In this document: one piece after another, positions 11,047 to 23,848 of the stretch | Numbering within the stretch: position 1 is the stretch's first letter | Layout: each line of letters begins with the position of its first letter | NCBI GenBank assembly: GCA_004431415.1 | Contig: QPMI01000503.1 | Coordinates: forward strand, 186,001-250,000 | Origin: Cyanophora paradoxa | Lineage: Eukaryota; Glaucocystophyceae; Cyanophorales; Cyanophoraceae | DNA length: 64,000 nt | Direction of reading: 5' to 3' | Position numbers and translations under genes: made by a program | Notes under the pieces: model-generated | The model's database searches: none | Told to the model about the DNA's origin: nothing | The model's input: the letters and a program-made list of their open reading frames with translations, nothing else

Positions 11047-12426
11047 GCCACACCCAACTTGGTTATTCATGCCGTACGTATACCCTCGAGGGAGCCTTAT
11101 ATATGTAAGAGCTGATTGTGTAATTCTCTCTTTGCGAAGGGCAAAGCTCCGACCCCCTTGACCTGGAGCCATTTGCGCGTGAATGCTTCCAAGATCTATA
11201 GCTAGAGTGCATTGCCGATTGGTGAATCAAAATACGTACGCATCAAACAATCCAGGCTTGAATGCGAGATTTGGATGTCGATATGATTCCATCACAGCTA
11301 GGCGCGGCGGGCAGGGAGAGGCGCGACTCGGAAAAGCGATCGCGAGCAGCGAGGAGGGGCGTGGGCGGGGGTCGCCTTCTGCCCATTAATATTAGAGGCC
11401 TAGGCCTCTATAGGAAAACGGGCCAGATCGAGACTGTCAAAAAATGGGGTACTATAGCTAGATGTCTTCGTTTATACGAATTTCGCATTCTGAAATTTTG
11501 TAACGATTTCAAGTAGATACCGGCCTAGAGCCTTCGAATTCCTCAGTCATTCATTCAGCTGCAGATCTTTTATTTCCCACATGGCTCTTAGAAGCTGAGT
11601 TTTCATTTCATTCGTTCATTCGACGCTAGTGTAACTCCTATTATAAAATTCACGTTCTCTTAGCTATAGGGACTGAAAAAGGCTACATCTTGGAAGATCT
11701 AAAGTCTGCCGCCGGGCCGGAACAGCGGTAGCGCGTGTCGACGTCTGCATGATTGCAACGACAGTCCGCAGGGGCAGCGCAAAATTTGGGGAGCCTCGGA
11801 TCCGGAGGGCGAGGGCGAGGGTGAGGCGGGGGGGGGGGGGGGGGGGGGGGGTCAACGTCAGGGGGACGGGAGCGGTGGAGGGCGGGACCCGGGGGGGTCA
11901 ACGGACCCGGGAGGGCGGGAGCGGTGGCCATTTGAAGCTTAAGCGGGCGGGCGCAGCGCGCGCCGTGGCCGGCCAATTGCAATGCCAGGCCTAGGGAGGC
12001 AGAATTGAAGCGGCAGAAGCCGACTTGAGGGCCGGCGGGGCGGCCGATCGCGACGCCGGGCCGGCGTCGACGTCGCCGCCAGGGGTCAGGGCCGGGGGAG
12101 CTCGCGATCGATCGAGGGAGATCTGGCGAGCTCAACGAGTCGGGGGAGGCGGCGCGGGGGGCAGGGCCGGGCCGGGCCGGGCCGGGGCGGCGGTAATATT
12201 GATTGCAAGCGTAACTTTGCGAGTGATCCAGGATTAGGCATGGTCAGCGCCATTCGAATTCTAATTCCGTGCACGTGGCAACTACATGAAGGCAATTGCG
12301 ACGTGTGCGTACTTGATTTAAATCGCATGCCAGCAAGTAGAAAGCCAAATTTCGAAAGCCTTCTAAAGCTAAAACTCTAGATCTCATGATCGCACACATG
12401 CATATGCATGCACATGAACAGTAACA
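11047..12426. other. Intergenic region with poly-G and GGGCC tracts
   Basis: This gap lies between the ends of two convergent genes. I see no exon. It holds a run of 24 G at 11828-11851 and a (GGGCC)n stretch at about 12160-12185, within a G-rich 400 bp. AT-richer flanks contain TCTAGATC and GAATTC palindromes. Confidence 0.65.
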
Positions 12427-14823
12427 CTACATCTCAGACGAATCCGCTGGAATAGCGGGGATGCGCGTCTGCATGTGCAGGAGGCTCTTGGAGAGCGCCC
12501 TCAGCGCCTCCTCGTAGCACGCCTTGAGCGCCTCCGGGATCCCGCCGCCCCCGCCCCCGCGGCCGCGCTCGGCGGCGGCGGCCGCCGCCGCCGCCTCGAG
12601 GCGGGAGCGGAGCCCCGCGATGCGGCCAGCGGCGTCCTCCCGCCCCACTTCGCCCTTCGCGACCGCGAGGAGCAGGCGCTGGAGCTCCCTGTGCGCCGCC
12701 GAGCTCGCCTTGCGCAGCTTCTGCTCCTCCTTGCCCTCGCCCTTCTCCGGCGGGAGGCTGTTCTGCTCGCTCGCGAGGGCGCACCGACTCGTAAGCGATG
12801 CAGCCGCCGAAGCCGTGCACACGCCCTCGAAGCCGTGCGCACGCCCTCGAAGCCGTGCGCACGCAAAGGCAGGGCGCGGGCAGCCGCACCGTGCGTCTGC
12901 TGAGCTCGCCCTCGAAGTAGACGACAAAGTGGCACGAATCAGATGCGTCAGGATTCTGGGCCGTCGTCTCCGACTGCTCGCCCCGTGCAGGATTCCGAAG
13001 GCGCGCCTCGGCCGCGCGCGTGCGCTCCATCTCCCTTACGTGCCCGAACCACCCCCTCGCCACGTCGACCGCCTCCTGCTGTCTCCCTTGCGCGCGCAGA
13101 GCGACCGAGAGCTTCTCCCATCCCTGCACACCGCACGGATCACGATCAGCACGTTATAATTAGCACGTTCCAGAGAGTCGATCAGCAATATATACCAAGC
13201 AGAGAGAAGTGTCGTCTTGGGACTCGGTCGAACACTCGATCGCAAAGCGCGCCCACTGCTCCGAGCGGAGCTCGTTCCGGAGCTCTTCCGCAGAGGTCGC
13301 GAAAGAGTGCTTGGAATGCACGCCCGGAGAGAACAGGTCGGCCAGCAAAAGAGCGGCGCGCGCAGCCCTATTGAAGAGTGCGTTGACCACGTCCCGCTTG
13401 CGTTTGATGATGCCGGAGAGCCTCGCCAGGTCTCGCGTCGCAACAGCAACGATCCCGAGGCCGTGAGGCAGCAGGCGGTCGGACGGGTCCCGCTTGACAA
13501 TGTCGACGAGCCGCTCGAGGAAGGCGAGAATGACCTTCGCCTCGCGGTCTATGGCCGCGCTGAGGTTCGCCACGTGGTCGCGGGCTGCAGAAGGCACGGA
13601 TACACTGCGCGCTGTCTCCAGCTTTCTCCGAATATCAGACCGGCAGCACTAGTGGGGAGATGACCGCTCAGTACAAATCAGCTCACCAGACGCTGCCACT
13701 TGGCGCGGCAGGCGACCTCCAGGCGGGCGGCCCCCTTCGCCGCGTACGCCCTCATGAAGACCTCCTTGTCCGCCTCGCTCGCCAGGGGCGGAAGCAGGCG
13801 GTCCGCCGTCGCCCGGGCGCGCGCGAGGGCCTCCTCCACGAGCCCGACCTTCTCCAGGGTGGTCAGGAGGAGAGTGTCGGCCTGCCGGACTCCGTTAGGT
13901 TAAACGAATAATAAAGACCGATTGTTAACACTAACGATAATTATAAGATGCACTGCAGTGCTAGATCTAGAGCTGACCATGAATCGACTCGCATCAATGC
14001 ATATGCACATGTCGCACCTGGGAGATTGGAACCACGTCCCCAGTTCGCTTGGCGCGCTCCAGGGCGCTGCGCGCTGTTTCCTCCGCCAACTCGGCGTTGA
14101 ACTGACCGCGACCGATGTCGGACGCGTAGACGAAGGCAGTCGCCCGCAGAGTCACGTCGGCGATGTCCTTGCGGCAGCGGAGTTCCACGTCCCGATCCAC
14201 GTCCGTGTCCGACAGGATCTTGGAGGCGAGCAAGCTCTCGATGTCCCGCGCCTGTGCCCGCGCCAAGTCGAGGAGGCCAGCCATCACGTCCCCGCGCGAT
14301 AAGGCGCCCGTCTTCTCCGCACGGAGAAGCCTGTCGCGCTCCATGGCGAAGTCCACCATCAAATTGCCGAATTCCTATGCCGTGTGCCAAATTCGTGTCA
14401 GGATTACAAGATCTAGAAGCCGAATTCGAATTCCAGATAAATTCAAAAGCGGACCATGGACAGGGCATGCACGAAGGTCGCAATCTCGGTCCGGCAGCTC
14501 TTGAGAAGGCGATCGGAGGCGCCGGCGGCCTCTGCGGCGTGCAAGGCTCTGGAAAAAGCGTCTCGCAACTCCACAAGCTCAAGGAGCTTCCGAATCGACA
14601 CCGCGGCACTCCGCTCGCCCGATCTGCTTTTCCTCGCGCTCACCAGGCTGTGCCGCTCCCGCACGGCACGGGAATACGCATCGCGAAGCACTTTCTCTAC
14701 ATCTGTACCTTCCATTGCATTGATTGGATCTGTGAATGCCTGTTGCTGCTGCTCGTGCGAGGTCGAGGTGGCTGCGGGCTTGACATTGGTAGACGATATC
14801 GATGCATCTTGAAGCTGTTGCTG

Positions 14824-14864
<41 letters not shown>

Positions 14865-17800
14865 CGCCTTTAGTTTGCAGTTGCAAGGCCCGCGTTTGTA
14901 AGAGCGGACGCGCAATGTCCAGGGCCTCCCAGAACCTGCCTGCTCTGCCTGATGCGGGTGCACGTGCTTGCACGCGCCGCGTCGAGAGGCTCGTAGAGCC
15001 CCTGTAGCACCCTGTAGTCCTCTGCCACGACGTAGAAGTTCCGGATGGTTGTCGCTGTTTGGTCTGACGGGCGGCTCGGGTCTGCACGTGTCTTGCGCGC
15101 CTCCTCACATCTGAGCAAAGCCGCGTGCACAGCCTGCTCCTCTTCGACAAGCTCGGACATTGGTAGCTGAGCCTGCGCCAAATGAAACAACCACGCGTTC
15201 ATATCAGCTCTGTCATACATGTGCAATCGTGATCAATATTATAGAAAACATGAAATACCATTCGTTGGTTTTTGACTTGGCGTTCTGCCTGAAGATCCAA
15301 AACTAGCCTGTCCAGATCCGATGCTTGCATGCGCAGGCCTACGTAACGCCCAGCGCGCGCAACGGAAAGGGCTTCTCCGGTTCGCTCCAGCTTCTGCAGT
15401 GCTGATGCAAGTGTCTTGAAGCACTGCTCCGCGAGCGCTTGAGGATCGGCGTCCTCTGAATCTGCCGTGGCCGGCGTCTTGCTCTGCAGCTGGGCCTGCC
15501 GACAGAGAATGGCTGCTTTCCTGCAGATCGACTCCGCTGCCGTGAAGTCTCCCTGGTCGGATGCCCTTCTGCAAGCCTCGACAGCCCGCTGCAGCTCCAA
15601 GGGAAGTTTCTTTGCATCGGCATATGCATCCTGCAGAAAATAAAACCGGCGTCAGACCTAGAGTCAACGATACATGCATAAACTAAACACGCAGAATTAT
15701 GAACTAACTATAGGCATATAAAACACGGTTATCGACGATGAAAAGAGATTGCATCCAGCATGCATATGCATATGTTCACGCGTGCCTGGCGAGAGAGCTT
15801 GGCGCGAGGTTCGCCACGGTTTGAGTTTAGAACATTCGTCTCCAGGTAGCTAAGGAGGTCGGCCGCTTGCGCTTTGTGGGGCTCCAATTGACGTTTAGCG
15901 TATGCAGTTATTGCGTTGTCGACTTGAGCAGGCTCCGGCTCCGAATCCCTTGCATCGCGCACGGCTTGCAATTGAGCCGCCTCCGCTGCGACCTCAAGCG
16001 CTTCTTCGTAGCTGCCCTCAATCTCCATTATACGGGCCAGAATCATCAACGCCTGCGCAAGAAAGCTACCACAGTAAGAATCGCTTGTAAACGTATATAT
16101 ACATATATATTGCAAGCGCATGAGATCAATTCGACTGATTCGCACGTGGATAAGATTAGCCTCGTGTTGCCCTCGTCTGGAATGTGCGACTGCAATCCTG
16201 GCGAACTCGCGGGCCTTGGTGCAGATGCTTGTGTCGGGATTCCCAGCTTTGAGGTCGACGTAATCATGAACCAAGATGCTGCAGACACCCAGTGCCGCAT
16301 GCCCCGAATACCCGAAGGCAAGTGTCGATGCAATGGAAGGGTTGGAATTGCCCGAGTCTTCGAGTCGCATGTACTGCACGCCGAGATCCTCGAAATCCGT
16401 ACACAGGACCTCGTAGCCGTGGCTGATGTTGAGCAGAATGCGCCGCGGGGTGGTTGCTGACATGCACGCTTGTTTCAGCTCCTGATCGAGGCGGCCTTTC
16501 ATCTGCATAAGAGGAAGCTCATGCTTGTTGCAGTCTTCGTAGGTTCGCAACTGCTTGGGCGGCAAGCCGGGGCTCGAATCCAACTGCGCAAGCGTTCCCG
16601 GCGTTAATGTGTGTAACCTCGCTTTTAGTGGAAATTTAGACAGCCAGACCAGTGCAAGACGGTGGAACTGGTATTTCCTTTCAATCCGCTCTGCACACTG
16701 GGCGGCTTCTGCAATGTGGGACATAGTCTCTGGGTCAGGCTCCGACGCTTCCGCCTTTTTGGCTGCCGCCCCTATCAGAGCTCTCAAATTCTCCGCTGCG
16801 GCTACGGCTTCGCTCAGACGCTCGCTTCCAGACTCTTCCAGCACTTTCGCCAGCAAGTGGTAGGCCTAGACATGCACACAGATCAATTAGATCGATTAGA
16901 GTACGATAGCGAGAACATGAGAAGAACAAGGAAAGATGCGTGTGCGCACCTGTAAGCGCATAATAACGCTAATAATGTTGGCCATGGGGTTCAGCTCGCA
17001 GCGCTCAATGCCTTTACGGGCGAGCTCTGCTGCCCGCTCGCACTTCCCGACACGAAGGAAGTGCTCGCATGCGTCGAAGGTTGCCTTGACAACCAAAGTG
17101 CCAATCATGCCGTGGTTTTCCGCTCCATCGACTCAGGGATTGCGCGACCCCACGAGGTGAATCACCTCGTCCGCCATCGGACCGGTGAGCGCGGAATAAC
17201 CGGCCTCGACATCCGCAGGCGACATCGAGCCGTTCGATCCCGCTTGCAGCCGGAGGGACTCGTTCTGGAACTTGTTGAGCACTTGCATGACTTTCTTGTA
17301 CGTATATTTTGTCGATTGTGGGGTTTCTCGGCTTCCAATATCATTCGCAGCGCTAGCTGACGATTCCGGTGCTGCAACAAGTGGCGATGCCCGCACTCGA
17401 TCGACATCCACGTACGCGTCAAACCTGCAATGAATATATATAAAGGGCCCGCTGCGGCGCGCGCTCGGAAGGGGTGGTGCTCGTGCACGCCGCCGCGGGG
17501 GTCCGGGGAAGGGAAAACACACACCGAAGTCCGTGGACCCCCGGTTCGAATCCGAAGAAGGCCAGTAAAAAGAGCCACTGACTTGCCGCGCGCGTCAGTT
17601 GCCAGTTGGGTCCGGGGAAGTTCGGATTCGGTCCGGCGAATCCAAGATCTAGATGCAGAGAGCAGGGACTAGTACTTAAGCTTAAGCTTAAGAAGCCTTG
17701 ATCATCATGAAGGCGCGCGGTGGCCGCGGCCGGCCGCGCGGGCGCGAGCCGCCGGGCCGGCTCCGAGGCCAGGCTGGCCATGCCAGGCGAGCTGTCCTCG

Positions 17801-20800
17801 CGATCGAGACGAGCTGTCCTCTAGAGGTAGGCCTCAGGGCCTAGCTATATAGGGCGCGAGCCCCGGGGGCGGGCCGGGGGATGGCTCGCAAATTGAACGT
17901 TAACCTTGTGTACATGTGGACGTGCTCGAGCTCCTGCGCATGCCCCGCGACCGTCGCGCGCGTGAGGCGTGGCGGGTGCACGAGTGGCCTGGCCTGGGCC
18001 TCCGCGCGATCTGGGCGCGGGCGCGGGGACGCTGCTCAAGCTCACGCTCCGCTCAGAAAGCGGCGCAGCGGGCCAGCTCATGATCAGCGGCTGCAGCAGG
18101 CATGCGCATCGCGCGCGCGCGGGGGCTCTGCGTCGCGCGGCGCGCGCGCCGCGCGGGCGTCGGCTTGTTGCAAGTGGCATAGACGGCCAAGTGCGGCCGG
18201 CTTGCGGCCGGCTTGTGCAATTCCGTCGGGGCGTGCGCGGTTGGCGCGGGTGAAGCGTGCGCGGCTGCCACGGCTAGCCGCTGAGCCACAGCAAACTGTC
18301 ACGCGCGCGAGAGGCGTAACCATTGTTGAGCCGAGCCGAGCTGCGGCGCCCGGGGGAGAAAGCGGCCGGGGGGTACCTTAAGAGGTTTCCTCAGGGTAAG
18401 TTCGCACTCTCCAATGTGATTGGCTAGCGCGCGCGGCGTCCTCCCACGCGACCGCGCTCGCGCCCGGCCTAGCTCTCGCAGAACGGAATGTCGGGCATGA
18501 TGCGCGCAACGACCTCGAACTGGTCTGGCCCGTATATCTGCTCCCTGTGCGTCGCTGGACCCGTTTTTGTCCCGGGTGTTGGTGCCTGTTCCTGGATCAC
18601 CCTTTGGTCGGACGGGACCGGGAGACACGGTTTCGGGGTCCCCTGGGGATGGGCTTTCAGGGTGTACCGCGCGGCCCGGGTTTTGCGGAGGTCGGGGAAA
18701 TGGGATTTGGGGTAGGGTTGGGCCCGAGGGACAGGGACAGGGGAAGTGATTTTCCCTTCCCCAATGATTGACGATTGTAAACCAATTTGTTTTAGACCGC
18801 ATACGCAGCTGCAGAAGCAATGTCTCACCTACGAAGGCATTCTCTGGTCCTCTCTTGCTCGCCGGCACTCTCAAATAGTCTTGCAGCCAATCGCGCATGG
18901 TCACGGCGTGCCTTTTGTGTGCCTGCATAGAATAATCATACGATGAAGCCGCAGAATGAGAAATTAAATTCGAAATTCAACACTCACCGGCGCCGGAGGC
19001 GCGCTGCAGCTCTATCTCGGCCTCGGCAAGCGTCGCGAGCCGTTTGTTGCCGGCGTTCTCGAAGGCGCGCTTGGCCGCCGGGAAGAGCCGGCGCTCCATG
19101 AACTGCCGGCCCCGATCTTCCCACTCTGCAGGCGTGCTTTCGGTGATACGAGAGCACGCCTTCCCGCGAGAATCGCCCGCCGCCGCCGCTTTCGTGTCGA
19201 GATTCTGGGCGATACAAGTGATCATTATGTCGAAGATCTAGATGAGACGACGCTCAAAACATAGATCTGGCCATGGCCATGGGCGCACCTGCACTACACT
19301 CACAGCAGCAAACAAGTCGAAAATCGGTTTTCGAACTGCCCTGTCCTCATCGTACAGCCTACCGATCCACACAAACGTAAGAGCAAAGTGGCGAATGGAA
19401 TAAGAAAACGAAACCAATCGCAAATCGCGACCGATCAGCTACAATTGCAAGCTTGCAATTGAGTCGAAACGCACCAGACGATGCGCTTGGCACGGGTAAT
19501 TGCGGTGTAGAGGTGCTTGAGCTCCGTCGCGACGAGACGGTGCTTGTGAGGGTCGAAACCGCCCTTGCGTTTCGCCTTCTGCTCCGCTTCTTTGGGCTGC
19601 TCGGATATATACCCATCATCACCCGCGCATGATCGAACGTCGCAAGCCGGATGCAGACCTCGTGCTTGAGTGATGCGAAGTCGACGGGCGCTGCCTCATC
19701 ACGAGACGCCGTGGAAGCCGCCTTGACGCGCTCACGAACGCCGCCCTCGGCCGCGCGAGCAGCATCGCGCCACATCCGCTCGTCTCGCCCCGGCGAGTCG
19801 GTGAAAAAATTGAAGCTGCGAGCACGCGTACGCGTTACGGCGGTTGCAGCAGAATGTCTTCATGAAAATATAAGGCTAGGGCTGCCCGCGGCCGGGCCCG
19901 GGCGCACATGAGGACGTCCTCGAACTCGAGGCCCTTGATCTCCTCCACCGTCAGCACGTTCGAGCGCCCCAGCGCGTCGCCCAGCCGCTCCCTTCGGCTC
20001 TCCCCCCGAACGACCACCACCTGCACATGCACATATGCATGCGCTCGGGTCACGTCTATATGTCGATTGGGATGGACGATTCGGATGGCGGACCTGGTCG
20101 GCGCCCAGGTGCAGCTCCGGAGACGGCCATCCGGCTGCCTTGTCGCCGAAGAGAAACGCAGCCAACTCCCGCAGGCCGCTGTACGGCAACAAGAATGGCG
20201 GTGGGCCGTCTCGCAGCCCTGTAGTATTTGTGTGTTAGTGTGAATAATATGGACGATCCGGGTCGGGAATTCAAAGCGTAGAGAGTAGCTCGCACCGGTG
20301 TCGCGCTGTAGGACGTCGATCTCGCGGTCGAAGAGCAGCTCGAGCATGTCGACCACGACGGAGGAGCACGCCAGGATGCCCGCGTGCGACCGGTAGTTCT
20401 GCGTCAAGCAGTGAGCGCCACGAAAAACAAAGCTAGCGGGAGATGGCTGCAGCTGGCACCTGAGTGAGCTGCCGGATGGGCAGCTGGCCGGGCACGGCCA
20501 GCGCCCGCCGGGCCGCCCCCGCGCCGGCGCCGGCGTCAAGGTGGAAGAGGGAGCGGAGGTCGCAGAAGCGGAAGGAGAGGCCGCGGGCGATGGTCTGGCA
20601 CGTGTCGCCGCAGAAGAAGAGGCCGCCGCCGTCCCCGCACACCAGCGCCGCCAGCGCGAGCTCCGCCTGCGTGAAGTCCTGCACCTGCGGCCCGGGGTCA
20701 TGATCAGCTCAAGCGCGCGCTCAAACAGACCATCTCAACGCGAAACCGCGCGCCTCGTCAACGATGATTTCGTGGATTGGGGGCCCCTTGTACCCCCGCG

Positions 20801-23666
20801 CGACAACCTCGCGGTAGATGTGATGCACCGCGTCCTGAACGCGCACGTCTATAAAAACCGAAATTCGAATGAAATTCGACAAAGTTTTGATAGAGCGCAC
20901 AGTGACATCGTAGAGGTTGCGGCGGCGCTTGGCCTCGAGGTACGCCCCGTGGAGCTCGTGGATCACCCGCCGCTGCTCGTCGCCGAGCCGCGACCTGCCG
21001 ACGAGAGGGACGTCCACGATCAGAAGATCGAAGGCGAGTTGGGGAACGGCTCTAGGAGTGCGAGCGCGCCGGTTGCGGCCGAGCGCCAGGTACGCGTCGC
21101 GATCGAGGAAGCCCTCTGCGCTCCCCAGGCTTTCCACGCTGCCCCTGAAACTCGAAGTCAGACGCGAAGCCGCTTCAGAAGAGGAGGGGCAGGGGGAGCA
21201 CTGGATCAGCGAGAGGAACTCGGTCCAGACGAGCGTCGGGTGGGGCAGCGGCTGCTGACTCTGCTGCTGCTGCTGCGCGGCGGGGCCCTTGGCCTTGGAG
21301 AGGGCGGGCCAGAGCTCCTGCTCGAAGAGCTCGTACGTCACCAGCCGCGCCCCGGGCGGCCGCGGGAAGAACGGCCCCGCCAGCGTCCCGTCCACCAGCC
21401 GCAGCCACTTCCGCCCCGTCACTGCAGCAGAACATCGGCGATCAGATCGACGCACGAAAGCACGAGCTTAGGGACGGGAGCCGCGGACCGAAGAGAGGGT
21501 ACGAGTCGTCGGGGAGGGCGGCGAGCGAATTCGAGTCCGCGAGCTCGCCGTCGGTGCGGCCGAGCGGCGGCAGGGGCGCCTCGGCCTCGGCCGGCCGCGA
21601 GAGGAGCGCGTGGCCCTCCTCCTGCCCGGCCGCCGTGAGCTCAGCCTAGCCCAGGCGAGCGGGGCGGGGGCGGGCGGCGCGGGGGCGGCGCACGAGGCGG
21701 GAGAAGAGGCGGCGGACTTCGTCGAGGAGGGCGGGGTTGTTGGCGAGGAAGACGGCCCGCAGGTGCCCCGACGGCAGCAGCGACGCCCCGCGCCCCAGCG
21801 ACCAGTACGCGTGGTAGCGCGCCCACAGCCTGCGGGGGCGGGCGAAGCACGAGATCAAATCAGCTCAGAGAACGAGGAGCATTGGGGGGGGGGGATGGGG
21901 AGACGCAGATGGAGGCCGGGTGCGGGAGGAAGGGGGGTGGGAGGGGAAGGGGGAGACGGGGAAAGGAGAGGGGGCACTAGGAGGGGCGCTTTCGCAAGGG
22001 GTGGGGAGCGGGCAAAGAGGGGGGGAGGGGGGGGATGGTGGGCGGGGGCGGGAATGGGGAGGCGGGCGGGAGAAGAGGGATAGAGGAGGGGGGTAGGCGG
22101 GGGGTAGGCGGGGGGGGGGGAGAACTAGGGGGATGGGGAGGCGGACGGCGGGCCCAGGGATGGGGTGAGGGGAGGGGGGGGGGAGGCAGGGAGCACCGGA
22201 CGACGGCGCAGCTGGTCTTGCCGGTGCCGGAGCGGCCGACGGCGAGCACGGGGCCGTCCGCGCAGATCAGCTCCAGCTCCGCCGCCCTGCGCCGTCGAGC
22301 TCGTGGGGCCGCTCGGAGCGCTCGGGAGAGACGGGGGAGAAGGGGGGGGGGGGGGGGGGGGCGGGGATGGGCGAATGCGGCGCACGAGATTTCGGCCCGC
22401 TCGCCCGGGGGTACGTCGGCCGAGCTGTCAGTGACGGGCCGCCCCGCGAGCGCCTCGCGCGCGATCTCTGCCGCCCGCTGCCGGATCCCCCTCAAAAGCG
22501 GTACATCTGCACGCGCGTCACGATCAGGCGCGGGGGTCGTGCTTCGGCCTCGAGCTCGCTGGCAGGGGGGTACCTCTGTCGATGGCCGGGCGATCGCGAG
22601 CAGAGGAGGCTGCGTCTCCGGCTGCGGCGTTCGGTGCCGCATCTTCGGCCGGGGACGGGCTCCCGACGGTGGCCAGCACAGAGAGGTCGAATGTGAACTC
22701 ATCTGAGGCGGGCGGCGCCGCCGGCTGCTCCCCCGGGGGAAGTTCCCGTGGCGCGCGGACCCCGCCGGCGTCCGGCGGCCGCGGGGGCGCCCGCGGCGGC
22801 TCGGAGGAGGCCGCTTGGCGCCGCCGGAAGCGCTCGGAGACGGCCCGCACCGCCGCCGGCACGCTGTCGTGGCCGCACACGTCCCTGCCCGTGCGATGAG
22901 TCCATGGCTAGCAGCCGACGGCCGCGGGCAGCGGCGAGCACCAGAGGAGGACCTTGTCGCGCCAGCACGCGTGCCGCTCCGAGAAGCCGAACGCCTGCGC
23001 GGGAGTCGGCGCCCGGAAGGCGCCCAGCGCCCGTGCGCGCGCGCGGCAGGGCGGCCCCAGAGCGCGCGCGAAGGCGCACCTCCTCCCACAGCAGCCTCCA
23101 GCCGAGCGGCAGATACGATTCGAACAGGGCGAGACCTGGTTCTGCCTACGTATACACAGGTACACATCCGATCAGTGCAGTGTGCGCGTGAGGCGGGGGC
23201 GAGCGCGGGGGGAAGCGCGCGGCAGACGAACGTGGGCGAGGAGCTTCGCGTGGTTTACTCCTCCCCGGAACTCTCGGCCCTCGACCAGCAGCCGAAGCTT
23301 CTTGAGCACGGGCATCCGGAGCGAATCATCGAGGTTCCGCCACGACCGGTAGCAGCGCCGCGTGACGTGGACCTCCCTGCGAGTAAAATGGGTCGCGTGA
23401 AAGGTCGGCAGTCGGCGTATGCGTGCGTGCGCGCGGGCGCACCAGCAGCTCCGATCACCCGAGCGCTTTGACAGGTCTGCAACAAGAGCCTGCACGTCGC
23501 CGTCTGGCTCTTCAGCTCCATCTACATCCTCCGCTGCAATCCCGGCGTCGTCGCCGTCGCGCTCCCCCAGATCGAGCTCGGCCAGCTGCTCCACCAGGAT
23601 CGGCGGGAGCGGGGCGATCGGTATCGACGCCCGCTGCGCCTCTAAGTACTCGGCAGCGGTCTGCAT
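12427..23666 (-). CDS. TRANK1-like UvrD-family (SF1) helicase with long helical C-terminal region
   Basis: This is a large spliced gene on the minus strand, with about 25 exons. The start is MQTAAEYLEAQRASIPIAP at 23666, followed by helical segments REVHVTRRCYRSWRNLDDS and LALFESYLPLGWRLLWEE. SF1 helicase motifs appear in order. Walker A is LAVGRSGTGKTSCAVVR near 22230. Walker B is HEIIVDE-VQDFTQAEL across the intron at about 20695-20760. Then come FFCGDTCQTIARGLSFRF, NYRSHAGIL (about 20390), VLTVEEIKGLEFEDVLM (about 19930) and LYTAITRAKRIVW (about 19490). Downstream is a STPAEWEDRGRQFMERRLF module, as follows the helicase in TRANK1. Many TPR-like helical exons and a polyglutamine tract follow, ending ...IPADSSEM at 12427. 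The arrangement matches TPR and ankyrin repeat-containing protein 1, whose molecular role is poorly known. I see no ankyrin repeats here. Treating everything down to 12427 as one gene is likely but would need transcripts. Confidence 0.8.
12806..12872. repeat. Short tandem repeat CCCTCGAAGCCGTGCGCACG
   Basis: About three copies of a 20-bp unit lie in an intron of the helicase gene, just upstream of its last exon. Frames through it produce the artefactual peptide LRGRAHGFEGVCTA. Confidence 0.8.
14827..14863. repeat. CTG/CAG microsatellite encoding polyglutamine
   Basis: About twelve consecutive CTG on the plus strand read CAG on the coding minus strand. They give a polyglutamine run after LQLQTKGE in the helicase-gene C-terminal region, with a second short Q run (EQQQQAF) shortly after. 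Confidence 0.9.
21860..22365. repeat. Strand-asymmetric G-run region in helicase introns
   Basis: The plus strand holds dozens of runs of four or more G over about 330 bp (21870-22190), and another G run of about 19 near 22340. It lies in introns flanking the Walker A exon, so the pre-mRNA strand is C-rich. Confidence 0.85.
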
Positions 23667-23848
23667 CGCGCCCGGGCGCTAGCTGCCTGCTCGCATGCCT
23701 CGCACGCCGTACCCCTGCCGCTGTGACCCCGAATTGTCCGAGCCAGCTATACGAGTTCCTGCAGCTTCGAGCTGTGCATCATACCGCATTGAGCGTCCCG
23801 CACCACCGCTAGAGCGCTGGGCTGGTGGCCTGGCCGCGCTCGGCGGCC
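23667..23848. promoter_or_regulatory. Shared head-to-head upstream region
   Basis: 182 bp separate the start codons of the divergent helicase and cyclic-nucleotide-binding genes. Both promoters must lie here unless untranslated exons extend further. No TATA box or other motif stands out. Confidence 0.5.

Noticed and set aside
12800-12875. Short regularly spaced repeats resembling a CRISPR array
   Set aside because: Only about three head-to-tail 20-bp copies with no spacers, in a eukaryotic intron.
17520-17570. GGTTCGAATCC matches a tRNA B box
   Set aside because: The presumed T stem pairs at only three positions, and no matching acceptor stem, A box or anticodon arm lies upstream on either strand. 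The site is inside a helicase-gene intron.
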